Shown: positions 10,161 to 20,243, counted from the stretch's first letter. The stretch is DNA of 64,000 bases from Owenia fusiformis (GCA_903813345.2 CAIIXF020000010.1:33533425-33597424); one strand, 5' to 3'. Made by a program: numbers and translations. The notes: a model not told the origin generated them from the letters alone.

Positions 10161-11350
10161 TTAGTCGAAATAATTGAATTCGTAATTCATAGTATTGAGA
10201 TCCTTAAATTTTCCCAACACGAGTTCGTTCAAATACGTTTTCATCGAAGAAAACATGAAGACAATCCTTTCAATTGAAGCTAGACAGTCCGAGATAGGAG
10301 AAATGTTTATTCTAGAACACAATGCTTGGTACAAGTCGGCAACCTCCTCCTTCGTGACGCTGTCCACAGCTTTTTCAAAGTAAATATGTACGACCTCCTG
10401 CCATGGGGCCAGACAGTGAAAATGTTCTTTTTTCGAAGGATGATCGACCTGTAAAGCACAAAAAATAAGATGGTTTGATTAGAAATGGAAAAACACAAAT
10501 TGATTTAAAGATGGCGCCAATACCCAAACTGATTTACCTAGCTATTGGTTATCCAAATCAGTTGCCAATTTTGTATTGATTTAAATGTTACTGATTGTAC
10601 AAATGCGTACTGACATACTACGATTATTTGTTTGTTTACTACCTAATACTAAATACAGTAATTTTAGTCAATCAATACTGTCATAGAGATAGAGTAATTA
10701 TTATTCAGTACCTGACACCCGTAGCATTCTTTGGTCGCCAAACTTAGTATTTTATCTTCTAGGGCATTAACATACGTTATCTTTAACATCTCTTTAGGGC
10801 TGTCTGGTGCTCGACGTTTCTCGTGCATTTCTCCCGCCTCGGATAGATCTATACCATCCCGAACTGCAAAATCCCTGCAAGCTTCCTTCGACAAAAACCA
10901 GCGCTTTTGCCTTTTGAATTTAAATATTTTGATAGATTCGTCTTCCCTTTTTCTTTTTAAGCAGTCATCTTTTAAAACGTTACTTATATCGTTTCGTATA
11001 CTCAGCAAACGCCTCCATGATTCGAAAGATACCTCAAAACTAATGCGTGGCAAAGTTTCACAGTCTGGCAGTCTAAAATTGAGGTTCACTTTGCCTCCTT
11101 TGTCTTTGTATAATCGGAACACGATAGATCTTGTTTGGGATATTTCAAACATCCAGTCGCCATCTGATACTTTGATGTCATTCATCAAATTGATCATGCT
11201 CTCACTCAAAGACAAAATCTGACTCCATTCTTCCTTTGTGAATAATACTGTCTCAAATTTATTGTTTCTTAGAATGACACTAGTGGGCATTTTGAATGCT
11301 GTCACATCGACAGACATCTCCTCGTTTATTTCGAATGTGTTTGATTCCAT
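10161..11350 (-). CDS. Polinton protein of unknown function, spliced (308 aa), PC4-like fold suspected
   Basis: Exon 1 is 11350-10712 (ATG), exon 2 is 10448-10161 (TAA). The donor is TGTCAG|GTACTG, the acceptor CTTTACAG, phase 0. The N-terminal half alternates beta-like strands and Trp-containing turns (LFTKEEWSQIL, FEVSFESWRRLL), a pattern also seen in the neighbour at 12141-12620 and reminiscent of tandem PC4/p15 single-strand-DNA-binding folds. That assignment is a guess from pattern only. The centre is very basic (KRKRED, KFKRQKRW). The splice joins a C-x2-C pair at the end of exon 1 to an H-x-C pair near the start of exon 2, so a zinc site could be completed only after splicing. The C-terminus is helical. 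Confidence 0.65.
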
Positions 11351-11516
11351 TTCAAACGCTTATTAGAACAAAACAAAAAAAACTTGAATATATTACAGTT
11401 TATGTGTGAAATCTTTAAAACGTGTAATTGCAACTTGTGCTACGTGTGTACTGTATTGTGTGTACTGTATTTGTATTATGTATCTTGATCAAATGAGAAA
11501 AACATAACAAATTGCT

Positions 11517-11965
11517 GTGATGGTCTTGTCATGGCATCAAAAATTGGATAAACATCCTATCATAATGGACTTTTCCCTCAAACAAATGTTGTTCTTTGAT
11601 AATACCCATGTTGTGAAGTTAATTTTTCAGACATGTCAATTCGGGAACGATAAAATAAAATCTTTAAATCCCCTAAAATATTTCTCATCTTTTGTTAATT
11701 TACATGCCATTCATTTTTTGATAATTTAAAGCGGTTTGTATAGGCTCCCACTATTGTCGAATGTTTTTTAATCTTATTTCAGCTCATGTTTTATCTATTG
11801 AGTACATTTTGTACGAAAATATTGTGTAAAATATTGTCATGGTACCAAAATATTGGATTATCATTCTAGCATAATAGACTTCCTGTCAAACAATTGTTGG
11901 TCTTTTTGACAATGCACATTTTTTCGTCAATGAATAAGATCTTTAAATCCCTTCAAGTATTCCTT
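11517..11965. repeat. Degenerate direct repeat between the two related genes
   Basis: About 11520-11690 and 11829-11965 share a series of blocks in the same order: 'tgtcatgg-a-caaaa-attggat', 'cataat-gactt', 'tcaaacaa-tgttg', 'aagatcttTAAATCCC'. The rest of 11351-12140 is AT-rich and has no supported gene. The repeat supports local tandem duplication of this part of the element. Confidence 0.55.
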
Positions 11966-12140
11966 ATTTAATTGTATTAATCTAGTAAGCATTTTTTAGT
12001 GTTGCCGCATTGACTGAATATTTAATCTCATTTTACACATATACCCAGATACCCGAATACTAATCTAAAGTAAGAGAATATTTTAAAATGTTTTAGTGCA
12101 AAAAATAAAACTGTCCAATCTTTGTCCAAAATGTGCAATG

Positions 12141-12620
12141 TTAGAATAGTGAAACTGCCTTTCCTAATTTAACTTGTCTGGCCTTAAAGGCGAGCGATCT
12201 GATAGATTCACTTATGCGAGGGACAACTGTTAAAAAACGTTCCCATTCTTTCCACATCAGTTGAACATTTTCCTTTTTCTTGTCGGTACTCGTTTTATGT
12301 ATTACAATGTAATTATTTTCTTGCCCTTTCGTTATCTTTACCCAAATGACATCTTTCAAAACAATTAATTTGTCGTGCCTCTCGCTGCTTTGCAGTAGCG
12401 TTTCGTACTTAGACTGTATTTCTCCAATAGCTTGACGTAATTCGGCAAATTGAGTAGAAGATAGCAAAACGGAGTTGCTTGTAAAAGCGAGTTTTTCATC
12501 ACTGTATTCTGTTTGCCTCAAAACAATATACGGCTTTGGAAATTTTCCCTGTTTAACTTCTACATTAAAGGTTTCGCTGCATAAGTAATTTCCCAAAGTC
12601 TGGACATCGTTGGTGGCCAT
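12141..12620 (-). CDS. Polinton protein of unknown function (159 aa), related to 10161-11350
   Basis: Single ORF from ATG 12620 to a stop at 12141. It shares with the downstream gene the order strand - 'VLLSSTQF/VLFTKEEW' - helix - 'VIWVKITK/WMFEISQT' - 'WKEWERFL/FESWRRLL' - helix, which I read as two diverged copies of one family. A PC4/p15-like nucleic-acid-binding fold is possible but not established. It is the second leftward gene of a cluster with the same orientation as the packaging ATPase, so probably structural or replication-associated. Confidence 0.6.
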   Translation of the reverse strand: MATNDVQTLGNYLCSETFNVEVKQGKFPKPYIVLRQTEYSDEKLAFTSNSVLLSSTQFAELRQAIGEIQSKYETLLQSSERHDKLIVLKDVIWVKITKGQENNYIVIHKTSTDKKKENVQLMWKEWERFLTVVPRISESIRSLAFKARQVKLGKAVSLF

Positions 12621-12725
12621 CTTACAATTTTTTCGATAAACTGCTGATTATACGTGAATCTTTATACGTTATTCTGTTATTTGTGATTATTATGGACTAA
12701 GGAAGTCAGTTATATGAAAATCCAA

Positions 12726-13214
12726 TCACAAAGTAAGCCATAATCTAGCCAATGACATCTTACGTTTACTAGACCCTTTTAAAACCCCGCCCCTTTGTGT
12801 GCTTTGTCTCTGTTTAGGATTGGTTGTCTTGAACCTTCTATTACCGGGCGGCTTGGGTACAAACATATCTTCCACATTGGTTTCGTCTTCTGAAGTATCA
12901 TCTTTTTCCCCCGATTTTTCTGACAAAGACACTTTTACTTTGATATTGTCATCATTATCACGAACGACGCTTTCGGATTTTAGATTTGATTTTACATTAC
13001 TATGATTTTTAGGTTTAAGCTCTGCGTTATCATTTCTTTGTTTCTCCATCATGGCTAGCTTTTCGGCTGGAACTAAAACAATGTCTTTTTTCGAAGGCTC
13101 CGTATTTTCTCGTTTGGTGTCTTCGATCTCGTCCTGCTCTTTTTGTACGCTATCATTCTCTTTCTCTAACGCCTTCAGCTGTTCTACCGGCATGAGGATA
13201 CTTTTGAAACTCAT
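12726..13214 (-). CDS. Charged Polinton protein, 162 aa, overlapping the upstream ORF by ATGA
   Basis: It begins with SILMPVEQLKAL and repeats a similar motif at about residue 46 (VLVPAEKLAMM). The rest is Glu/Lys/Ser-rich and probably disordered, with a basic C-terminus (GSSKRKMSLARL). Its ATG overlaps the TGA of the upstream ORF (shared ATGA at 13214-13211), which in a eukaryote suggests a bicistronic message with termination-reinitiation, or an unrecognised splice. It resembles the short 'LxPxExxxxL' companion protein often encoded beside the KR-rich small protein of animal Polintons; that is recollection of pattern, not a search. Confidence 0.6.
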   Translation of the reverse strand: MSFKSILMPVEQLKALEKENDSVQKEQDEIEDTKRENTEPSKKDIVLVPAEKLAMMEKQRNDNAELKPKNHSNVKSNLKSESVVRDNDDNIKVKVSLSEKSGEKDDTSEDETNVEDMFVPKPPGNRRFKTTNPKQRQSTQRGGVLKGSSKRKMSLARLWLTL

Positions 13215-13525
13215 TTTATTTTTGGTAAAACGTGTTTCAACAATTTTGTTACAGCTGCTTGTTTTGATAATAGCGTCTCCCTCTTTGCTCGTTTACTAGG
13301 TCTTTTATCTCCCAACAGTTCGTAGGTGTTTCTATACGGATACAGCTCTTTGAGTTGGTCCCGTTTCAATGGAATAACTCCGAAAATTAAGTTTTTACAA
13401 ATTTCCCCTATTGACTGTAATTGTTCCTTTGTAGCGGTGTTCAACAAGGCAGTTCTTTGAACCTTGGAAGTAGTTTTTGCTAATAAGTTCAAATAATCCA
13501 AATTGCTTAGCACGACCTTACTCAT
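13211..13525 (-). CDS. Small conserved Polinton core protein (104 aa)
   Basis: ATG at 13525. The layout is an N-terminal helix (SNLDYLNLLAKTT), then 'KEQLQSIGEICKNLIFGVIPL', 'LKELYPYRNTYELLG' and a basic stretch (KRPSKRAKRETLL) ending in a short helix. The order (Gln-Leu-x2-Ile-x-Glu-Ile-x3-Leu-x2-G, then L-x-x-Y-R, then KR) matches a small protein family that recurs in metazoan Polintons and is thought to be a core or DNA-associated component. Its stop overlaps the start of the next gene (ATGA). Confidence 0.65.
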   Translation of the reverse strand: MSKVVLSNLDYLNLLAKTTSKVQRTALLNTATKEQLQSIGEICKNLIFGVIPLKRDQLKELYPYRNTYELLGDKRPSKRAKRETLLSKQAAVTKLLKHVLPKIK

Positions 13526-13559
13526 TTCGATCCTCTAAGTTTATGATGAAACATGCAAA

Positions 13560-14476
13560 TTAGGCGGAGTTATATATCACGCAGTTTTCCCCCGGAAAGA
13601 TTTTACTTCGTAACTTTTGAGAGGGGTCAGATTTAACATGCAAATCAATAATCAAATATCCATATTTTTCCGAGACCGCATCGTTATACGCCTTAATCAA
13701 GCCCTTTGCATTCCAGGGCATAATCTGTCTTGATAAGACATTTATACTTGTGTTGTCTCTAAGATTTTTGAAGAGGACAATATATTGTATGTTCAAGGAT
13801 ATTGTCCTCATATTTCTTTCAAACAGATTGTGTACTACCATCAACACAGTTATCTGAAATCATTTAAATGTTTATTTCGCATTAACTGTACATTATTTTA
13901 TTTTTTAATTTGGTTTTGGGACATTTAAAGAGTAGAAACGGGCGTCGTAATTTGATTATTGTTGCTAATCAGCATTCGGTTTAAATTATAATGGTCTTTT
14001 TTAGAGGATTATTTAAATTATTACATAAGAAAACGCTTATCAATCCACCTTACCTTAAGGTGGTGTGTTCCCATTATGAATAAGGACGTGAGATATTTGC
14101 TAGCGGCAATCTGTATTCCAAGGTCGTCTAAAACAAATATCACTGGTGTCTCACCCGTCAAGTTGCTTATCATTTCTTCAGTTGGTATTCCTTTTATAAA
14201 CTCTATATCAGGTATTTCCCGTTGCATTACGTCAAACAGTGGTTGATACAACGAGTAAAAATAATATATTTTTGTAACTGTCTCACCAATAATAAGTCCG
14301 TCTTTGTTTTCTAAAAATCTTTTTATAAAGCGCGTTTTGCCACTCCCGGTACTTCCACTGATCATGATGGAACTATTCCCGATAAAACCAGCTAGAGATT
14401 TCATTTCCCACCATGGCTTCTTTGAAACATTCACTTGCTTTTCTCCATCTTCCACCGACATGTTTGAATTATCCAT
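13560..14476 (-). CDS. FtsK/HerA-type genome packaging ATPase (238 aa, 2 exons)
   Basis: Exon 1 is 14476-14054 (ATG), exon 2 is 13853-13560; donor CTTAAG|GTAAGG, acceptor GATTTCAG, phase 0. Walker A is GSTGSGKT (residues 41-48). Walker B is VIFVLDDL (about 112-119). A GTHH motif closes exon 1, and exon 2 resumes with VVHNLFERNMRTISLN, the expected continuation of viral A32-like packaging ATPases, and ends with a YGYLIIDLH strand. The spliced length is typical of Polinton ATPases. Without the intron the protein would lose its C-terminal third, so the splice is well supported. It drives DNA packaging into the capsid and is divergent from the integrase. Confidence 0.92.
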
Positions 14477-14560
14477 AATCTACTTTTATTCAGTTTTTCC
14501 AGTACTAAACTCAAACACTACCACACTTTACATCCAACAGGCCTGGGGATCCTCGCCTGG

Positions 14561-14570
14561 CTATAAATAG
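14561..14570 (+). promoter_or_regulatory. TATA-like box upstream of integrase
   Basis: CTATAAATAG lies 63-72 bases before the likely integrase ATG (14633), in the 156-bp gap between the divergent ATPase and integrase starts. Position and sequence suit a core promoter for the rightward genes. Confidence 0.5.
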
Positions 14571-14632
14571 TGAATTTACTTATTAGAATCGGTATTATAT
14601 ACTTCGGTATTGACAGTTTAAGAGTAACACAG

Positions 14633-16179
14633 ATGGAGACGCATGATAACAATGATGATCGAGAAAATAGTGGAGAAAATTGGGAAACTGTACTTAAAAA
14701 GATATATTACACACCCGATGCACCGGCGAGCTTTCAAGGCTCTAAAAAGCTCGTACAGGAATTGAAAAAACGGGGTATAAATGACGTTGGGAAAAACAAA
14801 GTTGAAACTTGGCTTAGAAAACAAGATGTACACGGCCTATACAAGCCAGTTAAAAGACGTTTCAAAAGAAACAAGGTATGGGTAAATGGATTAGATTGAA
14901 TGTGGGACATGGATTTAGCTGATTTTTCAGCCCTAAAAGATTCTAATCGGGATTTCAAATTTGTCCTAATACTGATTGACATTCTCTCGAGACATCTCTG
15001 GACGGAACCTTTAAGAAACAAAACTAGTGCCGAAACTAAGAGGGCAATTGAGAGTGTCTTTGAAAGAACCAATAGGCGCCCTAGCTTCATAAGACATGAT
15101 AGAGGTGGCGAGTTCCTTGGCCTACCCGTGAAGAACTACCTTAAAAAACAAAATATTCATGCATTTTATTCATCTAACGAACCAAAAAGTAATTACGCAG
15201 AACGTGGTGAGTTATTAAAACGCAGCAACACAACAAAAGAGAAAAAAGATATACCGTTTTTTAAAATACATTTTACTAACAATACAAATAGTCAGCATAC
15301 CTATAAGAATGTAAAAATGAATATAAATACCTAAAGAATAAAATATAACAATAACGTAAAATGAATACATTTGAATTGATAAAAAAAATAATCGTATTAT
15401 GTATAAGTACATTACAATAATTTCCTCTGTAACGAGATGTAATTCAGTTCAATTAGTTTCTAGATTACGTTATGTGAAAAGGATTTAACATTTTCTTTTT
15501 TTCAGTGATAAAAACGCTTAAAAGAAAATTGTACAAATATATGGAAGCTAAAGATACGGATAATTATTTGGATGTACTACAACAAATAACAGAGAGCTAC
15601 AATAATACCCAGCATGGCTCTCTCGATGGCTTAGCCCCGACGGACGTGACTGTTGACAATGAACATATTTTGTACGATAAGCAATTAAAACGGGCGAAAT
15701 TAGACGAACTTGGCGGAGGAGATAAAGACAAGAAAGCACAATCTGACGTTAAACAAAAGGATCAAATAAAAGTAGAAAGCGAACAGGACACGCGAAAGAA
15801 ACGAAAGACTAGATTTAGTTTTAAAATTGGAAGTTACGTAAGAATTTCCCAAATTAAAAAACAATTTCTAAAATCCCACATGCAAACGTGGTCTGGCGAA
15901 ATCTTCGTTGTGACCGGCCGCAGAATAAGGCAGGGGATCCCGATTTATACTTTGAAAGATTATTCTGGAGAAAAAATCGAAGGCACGTTCTACGAATCTG
16001 AGTTGCAAAAAACTCGGGTAGACCCGGACAAAATCTACGCCATTGAATCAATACTGGGTTATAAAGGTAAAGGTCGTAATCGTTCGGCATTAGTTAAATG
16101 GAAGCACTGGGGGAGTAAATACAATTCGTACGTTCCAGTCTCGGAAATAAAGAATTACAAAGCTACTTTGCAGATATAG
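14633..16179 (+). CDS. Polinton integrase (RVE/DDE) with C-terminal chromodomain; spliced, one in-frame TGA
   Basis: Exon 1 is 14633-15206, intron 15207-15505 (CGTG|GTGAGT ... TTTTTTCAG), exon 2 15506-16179, phase 1. The N-terminal part ends in a basic helix region. The catalytic core shows MDLADF (first Asp), IRHDRGGEF (second Asp) and NYAER (Glu, at the splice). Exon 2 continues with an integrase C-terminal helix, a Lys-rich linker, an SH3-like strand region and a chromodomain (VKWKHWGSKYNSYVP). An in-frame TGA at 14897-14899 separates the N-terminal domain from the catalytic core; the frame is otherwise continuous. It may be decay, a sequence error or readthrough. An upstream GTG at 14570 extends the frame, but the ATG at 14633 is the likelier eukaryotic start. 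Confidence 0.88.
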
Positions 16180-16228
16180 AATAGTACGAATCAAGTGCAG
16201 AGAGAATAAAAACAGCAAAAAAACGAAC

Positions 16229-16660
16229 ATGAATTCAAGTTTCTATATGTTTTTAAATAGTGGGGATTCTAAACAATTTTACCCAAATAATTCACCTTTG
16301 GATTTCACAGTGAGACTACCTTCAACCAAAAGACTCAATGGCATGTGGGTAGTTGGTCTGGTGGAGGTCACCATTCCTTTCACAACGCCCTACACAAATG
16401 ACTCGTCAACAATCGCCATTTGTTGCGATATTATAGATGGTTCAATACACTCCGGCAACACCTCCCCTCTTTTGAGAGAGACATCTGTGACCAATGGAAA
16501 AAATGAATTTTCAAACGTACTATACATGCCTGTCAATCAACTGCTAGTAGACAGGATACGTATATATATAAAGGAAGGTGACCATCAAGAAGCCAGCATT
16601 AGTTCTTTTAGTTTAAAAGATCAATTAAACTGCGTGCTGCATTTCAAAAGGATAATTTAG
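16229..16660 (+). CDS. Minor capsid protein, penton-type jelly roll (143 aa)
   Basis: The N-terminus FYMFLNSGDSKQFYPNNSP followed by FTVRLPSTKRLNGMWVVGL is the signature of Polinton minor capsid proteins: a surface-strand start, a YP-N pattern, then L-x-G-x-W-x-V-G-L. It lies just after the integrase and before the basic core protein and major capsid, the expected order. At 143 residues it is near the usual size. It should form the pentameric vertex of the icosahedral capsid. The last residues (HFKRII) precede a clean stop. Confidence 0.82.
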   Translation: MNSSFYMFLNSGDSKQFYPNNSPLDFTVRLPSTKRLNGMWVVGLVEVTIPFTTPYTNDSSTIAICCDIIDGSIHSGNTSPLLRETSVTNGKNEFSNVLYMPVNQLLVDRIRIYIKEGDHQEASISSFSLKDQLNCVLHFKRII

Positions 16661-16673
16661 TACTCAATTAGGT

Positions 16674-17150
16674 ATGAGTTTGAGGCCAATTCTTAACGAC
16701 CATAATGCTTGGACGAGGTTGTTCAATGACACAAAAAAACAGAGAAAGCATTCTTTACAAAATGGAAAGGGATCGAGTATTAAAATAATGGACGCTTATC
16801 CGATGGGTAAACGAAACAGAGGGCACGGAACAGTTTCACTAAAGCCGTATTTACAAGAACCGGCCAATACTACGACGAGAATCGTCGCCCCTTCAGAGGC
16901 GATAGAAAATAGGGCGGAGTCTGAAGTCAGAGCTATAGATAGCGCGACAGTCCGAGATACTAATATTAAAAGGCGTATGCAACATTCAGACTCCATTTTG
17001 AGCAAAAAAGGAGGCGGGAACGGGTCTAAGAAGCAGAAAGGAAAGGGAAAATCTACTAATAACAGTAACAACAGCTCACATAGAAGAGTGAAGCACAAAG
17101 CAAAATACAATAAGACATACACAAAGAACGTGTTTAATCAAATGAAATAA
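16674..17150 (+). CDS. Basic virion core protein (158 aa)
   Basis: Starts 13 bases after the minor capsid stop. Rich in Lys, Arg, Asn and Ser, with a basic low-complexity C-terminus (KKQKGKGKSTNN). The early segment has NDHNAWTRLFNDTKKQ and then KRNRGHGTVSLKPYL; the R-G-H-G element recalls the short Polinton protein likened to adenovirus pVI/pX-type precursors that usually sits between the capsid genes. A role in condensing or anchoring DNA in the particle is inference from charge and position. Confidence 0.6.
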   Translation: MSLRPILNDHNAWTRLFNDTKKQRKHSLQNGKGSSIKIMDAYPMGKRNRGHGTVSLKPYLQEPANTTTRIVAPSEAIENRAESEVRAIDSATVRDTNIKRRMQHSDSILSKKGGGNGSKKQKGKGKSTNNSNNSSHRRVKHKAKYNKTYTKNVFNQMK

Positions 17151-17245
17151 GCTTTTCCGATCCTCACATTCAAAATTGATTTGACACGGAAAGAACAAGA
17201 AAAAAACATTAGTCTATTAACTCTATTTCCACTAAAACCTTAGAT

Positions 17246-18583
17246 ATGGCCTTTAAATATGACGGATCAGACGAGGTTGTCACGGAGGAATTATTACTTT
17301 TTGATCTCCCGGGAAGTAGTTCAAGTGTGCAAACGTTACAATGGATAGAATACCGTCCGGTCGCACCTATTGCCGAAGGAGTTCCTTTGGAGTTTTTAAT
17401 TCCTAATCAAGGTTCCAACTACCTGGACTTGTCTAGGAGCACATTGGCTATTACGTGTAGAATACTGAAAAAGGATGGCTCGGTCCCCGTTTATGATCCG
17501 GTAGATTTACCTAACAGCGATTTAGTCACTCCCATCAACAACTTTCTTCACTCGATGTGGTCGACTGTGGATGTTCAATTGAACCAACGCGCAATGACAT
17601 CGACATTGAACAATTACCCATTTAAGTCTTACCTTAAGACTATCATGAATGGGTCCAACGAAAACAAAGGGTCCTACAAACAATGCCAACTTTATTACAA
17701 GGATGTTGGCTATATCTCACCTAATTCACTTGATGAGACAAATCCTAATGGGTTTAATGGTGGATTGAACGATCGTTTTGCGCGTGCAAATAAAGGTCAA
17801 TATATCCAAATGGAGGGCCCCCTTCTGGAATGCATATTTGGTATTGACAAATTTCTCTTAAACTGCGTGGAACTCAGAGTGAAATTGACGCCAAGTACAA
17901 GCGACTTTCAATTGATGTCCCACAACAACAATACGGAATATAAAGTTGTAATAACGGATGCTGTATTTAGGTCAGCCTTTGTCGCCATAGCGCCATCTGT
18001 TTTAACAAGCATAGAGCGTTCCCTGGAGACAAAGAACTGTTCTTACTCATTCGACAGACACGAAGTCAAGGTATTTCAACTGACCACGGGCAGTTTTTCG
18101 TTTTGTTACGAAGACATTTTTATGGGCGACATCCCTTCCACAATTTACTGCATGCTGATTAATTCCCAAAGTTACAGTGGCTCTATGAAATTGAATCCTT
18201 TTAACATGAAATCGTACAATCTCGACCTACTTTCCGTGAGCGTGGATGGTCAAAGCGTTCCAGAACCTAGTCTAAAGCTTAATTTTGAAACGAAAGAGTA
18301 TATAAGGGCGTATCTCAGATTGTTTAGCGGAAAGACGGAAGAACAGGGGCTAGACATAACACTTTCTGATTTCGAGAGTGGCTATGCGATCTACAAGGCA
18401 GATTTACAATTCAACAGACAAGTAGAAGGCCAAGACAAGTTATTGTCTTTAGTGAAACGAGGTAATTTGAAGATCGAGGGACACTTTAGATCGGCATTAC
18501 CGGAATCCGCAAATCTACTCATTGTGGGCGTATTTCCTACCGTATTCCAAGTAGACAAATCAAGAAACGTAATATTTAAATAA
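17246..18583 (+). CDS. Major capsid protein, double jelly roll (445 aa)
   Basis: Recognised by the Polinton MCP pattern in the first third: YLDLSRSTLAIT, then a 'VTPINNFLHSMWSTVDVQLN' strand (residues about 92-111) followed by YPFKSYLKT. The two halves are consistent with two jelly-roll domains; the C-terminal third has ESGYAIYKADL and a terminal VFPTVFQVDKS strand. Length is at the short end for the family. The ORF is intact and ATG-started. It should trimerise into hexon-like capsomers. It sits between the core protein and the protease, as is usual. Confidence 0.9.
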   Translation: MAFKYDGSDEVVTEELLLFDLPGSSSSVQTLQWIEYRPVAPIAEGVPLEFLIPNQGSNYLDLSRSTLAITCRILKKDGSVPVYDPVDLPNSDLVTPINNFLHSMWSTVDVQLNQRAMTSTLNNYPFKSYLKTIMNGSNENKGSYKQCQLYYKDVGYISPNSLDETNPNGFNGGLNDRFARANKGQYIQMEGPLLECIFGIDKFLLNCVELRVKLTPSTSDFQLMSHNNNTEYKVVITDAVFRSAFVAIAPSVLTSIERSLETKNCSYSFDRHEVKVFQLTTGSFSFCYEDIFMGDIPSTIYCMLINSQSYSGSMKLNPFNMKSYNLDLLSVSVDGQSVPEPSLKLNFETKEYIRAYLRLFSGKTEEQGLDITLSDFESGYAIYKADLQFNRQVEGQDKLLSLVKRGNLKIEGHFRSALPESANLLIVGVFPTVFQVDKSRNVIFK

Positions 18584-18670
18584 ATATGATTCCTGTAACT
18601 AATCAAAAATAACTATACTACGGTGTGGACGAGTCGACTAGATCAAGTTATTTACAGAGAGAAGAACAGG

Positions 18671-19195
18671 ATGTATACTGATGAAATTGAATACGTTTTA
18701 AAATGCAACGAGTACACCAGAAGTAGACTCTGCGGTGTTTACCCAAGCGACAAGATCCCGATGCCCACGCCCGGTCTTCAGTGTCAAATTATTGTTGCCA
18801 ACAACCAAAGATCCAATATGCCGGGAAAACATTGGCTTTTGTTTTTAGTGCCTGAAGATGTCCGATCAGATATTTATTTCGTCGACTCGTACGGACACGA
18901 TGTGAATTATTACAATTCCGATATCAATAGATATGCCTATTTACCGGACAGGAAGGTAAAACATACAGGCGTTAGTCTTCAAGGATACGATACTGACGTG
19001 TGCGGACAATATACTATATATTTCGCAATTGAATGGAGCAAAGGGAGACGCGTGATGGACATTTTGTCAGATTTTTCAGAAATCACACAAATAAACGATA
19101 ACCTTGTAGAACGATATGTAAATACTCTACCCTTTTGCTGCCCCAAGTCAAGGGAAGGACAAACTTGCGAAACCAAACGTATTTTTGAAAATTAA
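18671..19195 (+). CDS. Adenain-like cysteine protease (174 aa)
   Basis: Start set at the ATG 18671; the frame opens earlier (18623) only with GTG. Catalytic residues are visible: His54 in PGKHWLLFL, Asp72 in YFVDSYGHD, Gln104, and Cys111 in DVCGQYTIYFA. The Gln-x6-Cys spacing is as in adenovirus protease. The early VYPSDKIP motif is typical of Polinton PRO. Ten or so cysteines in all, including a CC pair near the C-terminus. It should process capsid and core proteins during particle maturation. Confidence 0.9.
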   Translation: MYTDEIEYVLKCNEYTRSRLCGVYPSDKIPMPTPGLQCQIIVANNQRSNMPGKHWLLFLVPEDVRSDIYFVDSYGHDVNYYNSDINRYAYLPDRKVKHTGVSLQGYDTDVCGQYTIYFAIEWSKGRRVMDILSDFSEITQINDNLVERYVNTLPFCCPKSREGQTCETKRIFEN

Positions 19196-19717
19196 AGCGA
19201 CATAATATGTAATAATGTTGCGTATAAACATTTAAGATTATTACTTTTAGATGTGAGACGTTCATATATTAACGCAAACGTGTATATACTTTTTTACGAT
19301 TATTACTTTAGATGTGAGGCCTTTTTTTGCATATTAACACACAATTATATATATTATTTTTGCCCTGATAATACATACAATTTGCTAACACACAAAAATT
19401 GGAGTTATGTTTCAATAATTACTGCATATTTGCACGAAATAATAGAAAATCAAAGACAAAAATTAGGTAATACAGAATCAAATTATGATATACCATATTA
19501 CTATTTTATATTCACTCAATTCGTGCATTTGTTATAGAATGATTGACAAACCATTTTAAAATATCTATATCAGCTGTCGACTTCAAAATCAAAACAAAAA
19601 CATGCGTGCGCACACACATACACCGGCCTATTGAGTTATTGACTGGTTGGATATTATAAACACCTTTTATGAGATTATTGGATTATTACACCATAGATCC
19701 ATTACAAGTGCGAATAG
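19196..19717. other. Non-coding 3' region after the protease
   Basis: AT-rich. A short direct duplication is visible: 'gattattactttTAGATGTGAG' near 19235-19258 recurs at about 19299-19318. No gene supported. Confidence 0.45.
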
Positions 19718-19972
19718 ATGTTTTGGTCTTTTTTTGTTTGGGTAATTGCACTTTTCACTTTTATTGATTTTTTTCTTTTGAAAAGATTAAGCTTTCAAAC
19801 GCGTGCCACTGTAAGCAGGAGATTAACTTCGTCTATACAACTACATGTAAATCATACTTCATATAGCTGTTTCGATTATTCTGAACTTTTTGAAAATTGG
19901 TTTTCTTGGGTGCAGAATATGTTAGAGTGTTTTAAGAGACATACTGTAGACGTACTGATTAGTAAAACTTGA
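19718..19972 (+). CDS. Possible small membrane protein near the right end (84 aa)
   Basis: ATG-started ORF with a strongly hydrophobic N-terminus (FFVWVIALFTFIDFFLL) followed by a basic boundary (KRL) and a polar remainder. A TATA-like TTATAAACA lies about 65 bases upstream. A potential donor (ACT|GTAAGC) inside the ORF means it could be a first exon. No family recognised. Confidence 0.3.
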   Translation: MFWSFFVWVIALFTFIDFFLLKRLSFQTRATVSRRLTSSIQLHVNHTSYSCFDYSELFENWFSWVQNMLECFKRHTVDVLISKT

Positions 19973-20243
19973 CTAAAGAATCGTTAGGTTATAGTAAATT
20001 GCAGATTCCCTCAAACAACAATTCACATTCGTACGATATAACAGGAAAAAATGTTTTTCCAGCTTGGCGGTGGACACAAAATTCTAAAGTCTAAAGTAAC
20101 TAAAACTGGGACTTTTAAAGTGATAGCGACATCGTTGCGCGTCCAGTCCAGCATCTTTCTTCCATTCTATCGTTACATTGCAGTCTTACCCCTCGCCCTC
20201 GCTCTTATGTGGAAAGACTCTAGCCCACGGCGGAAAAAGTAAC

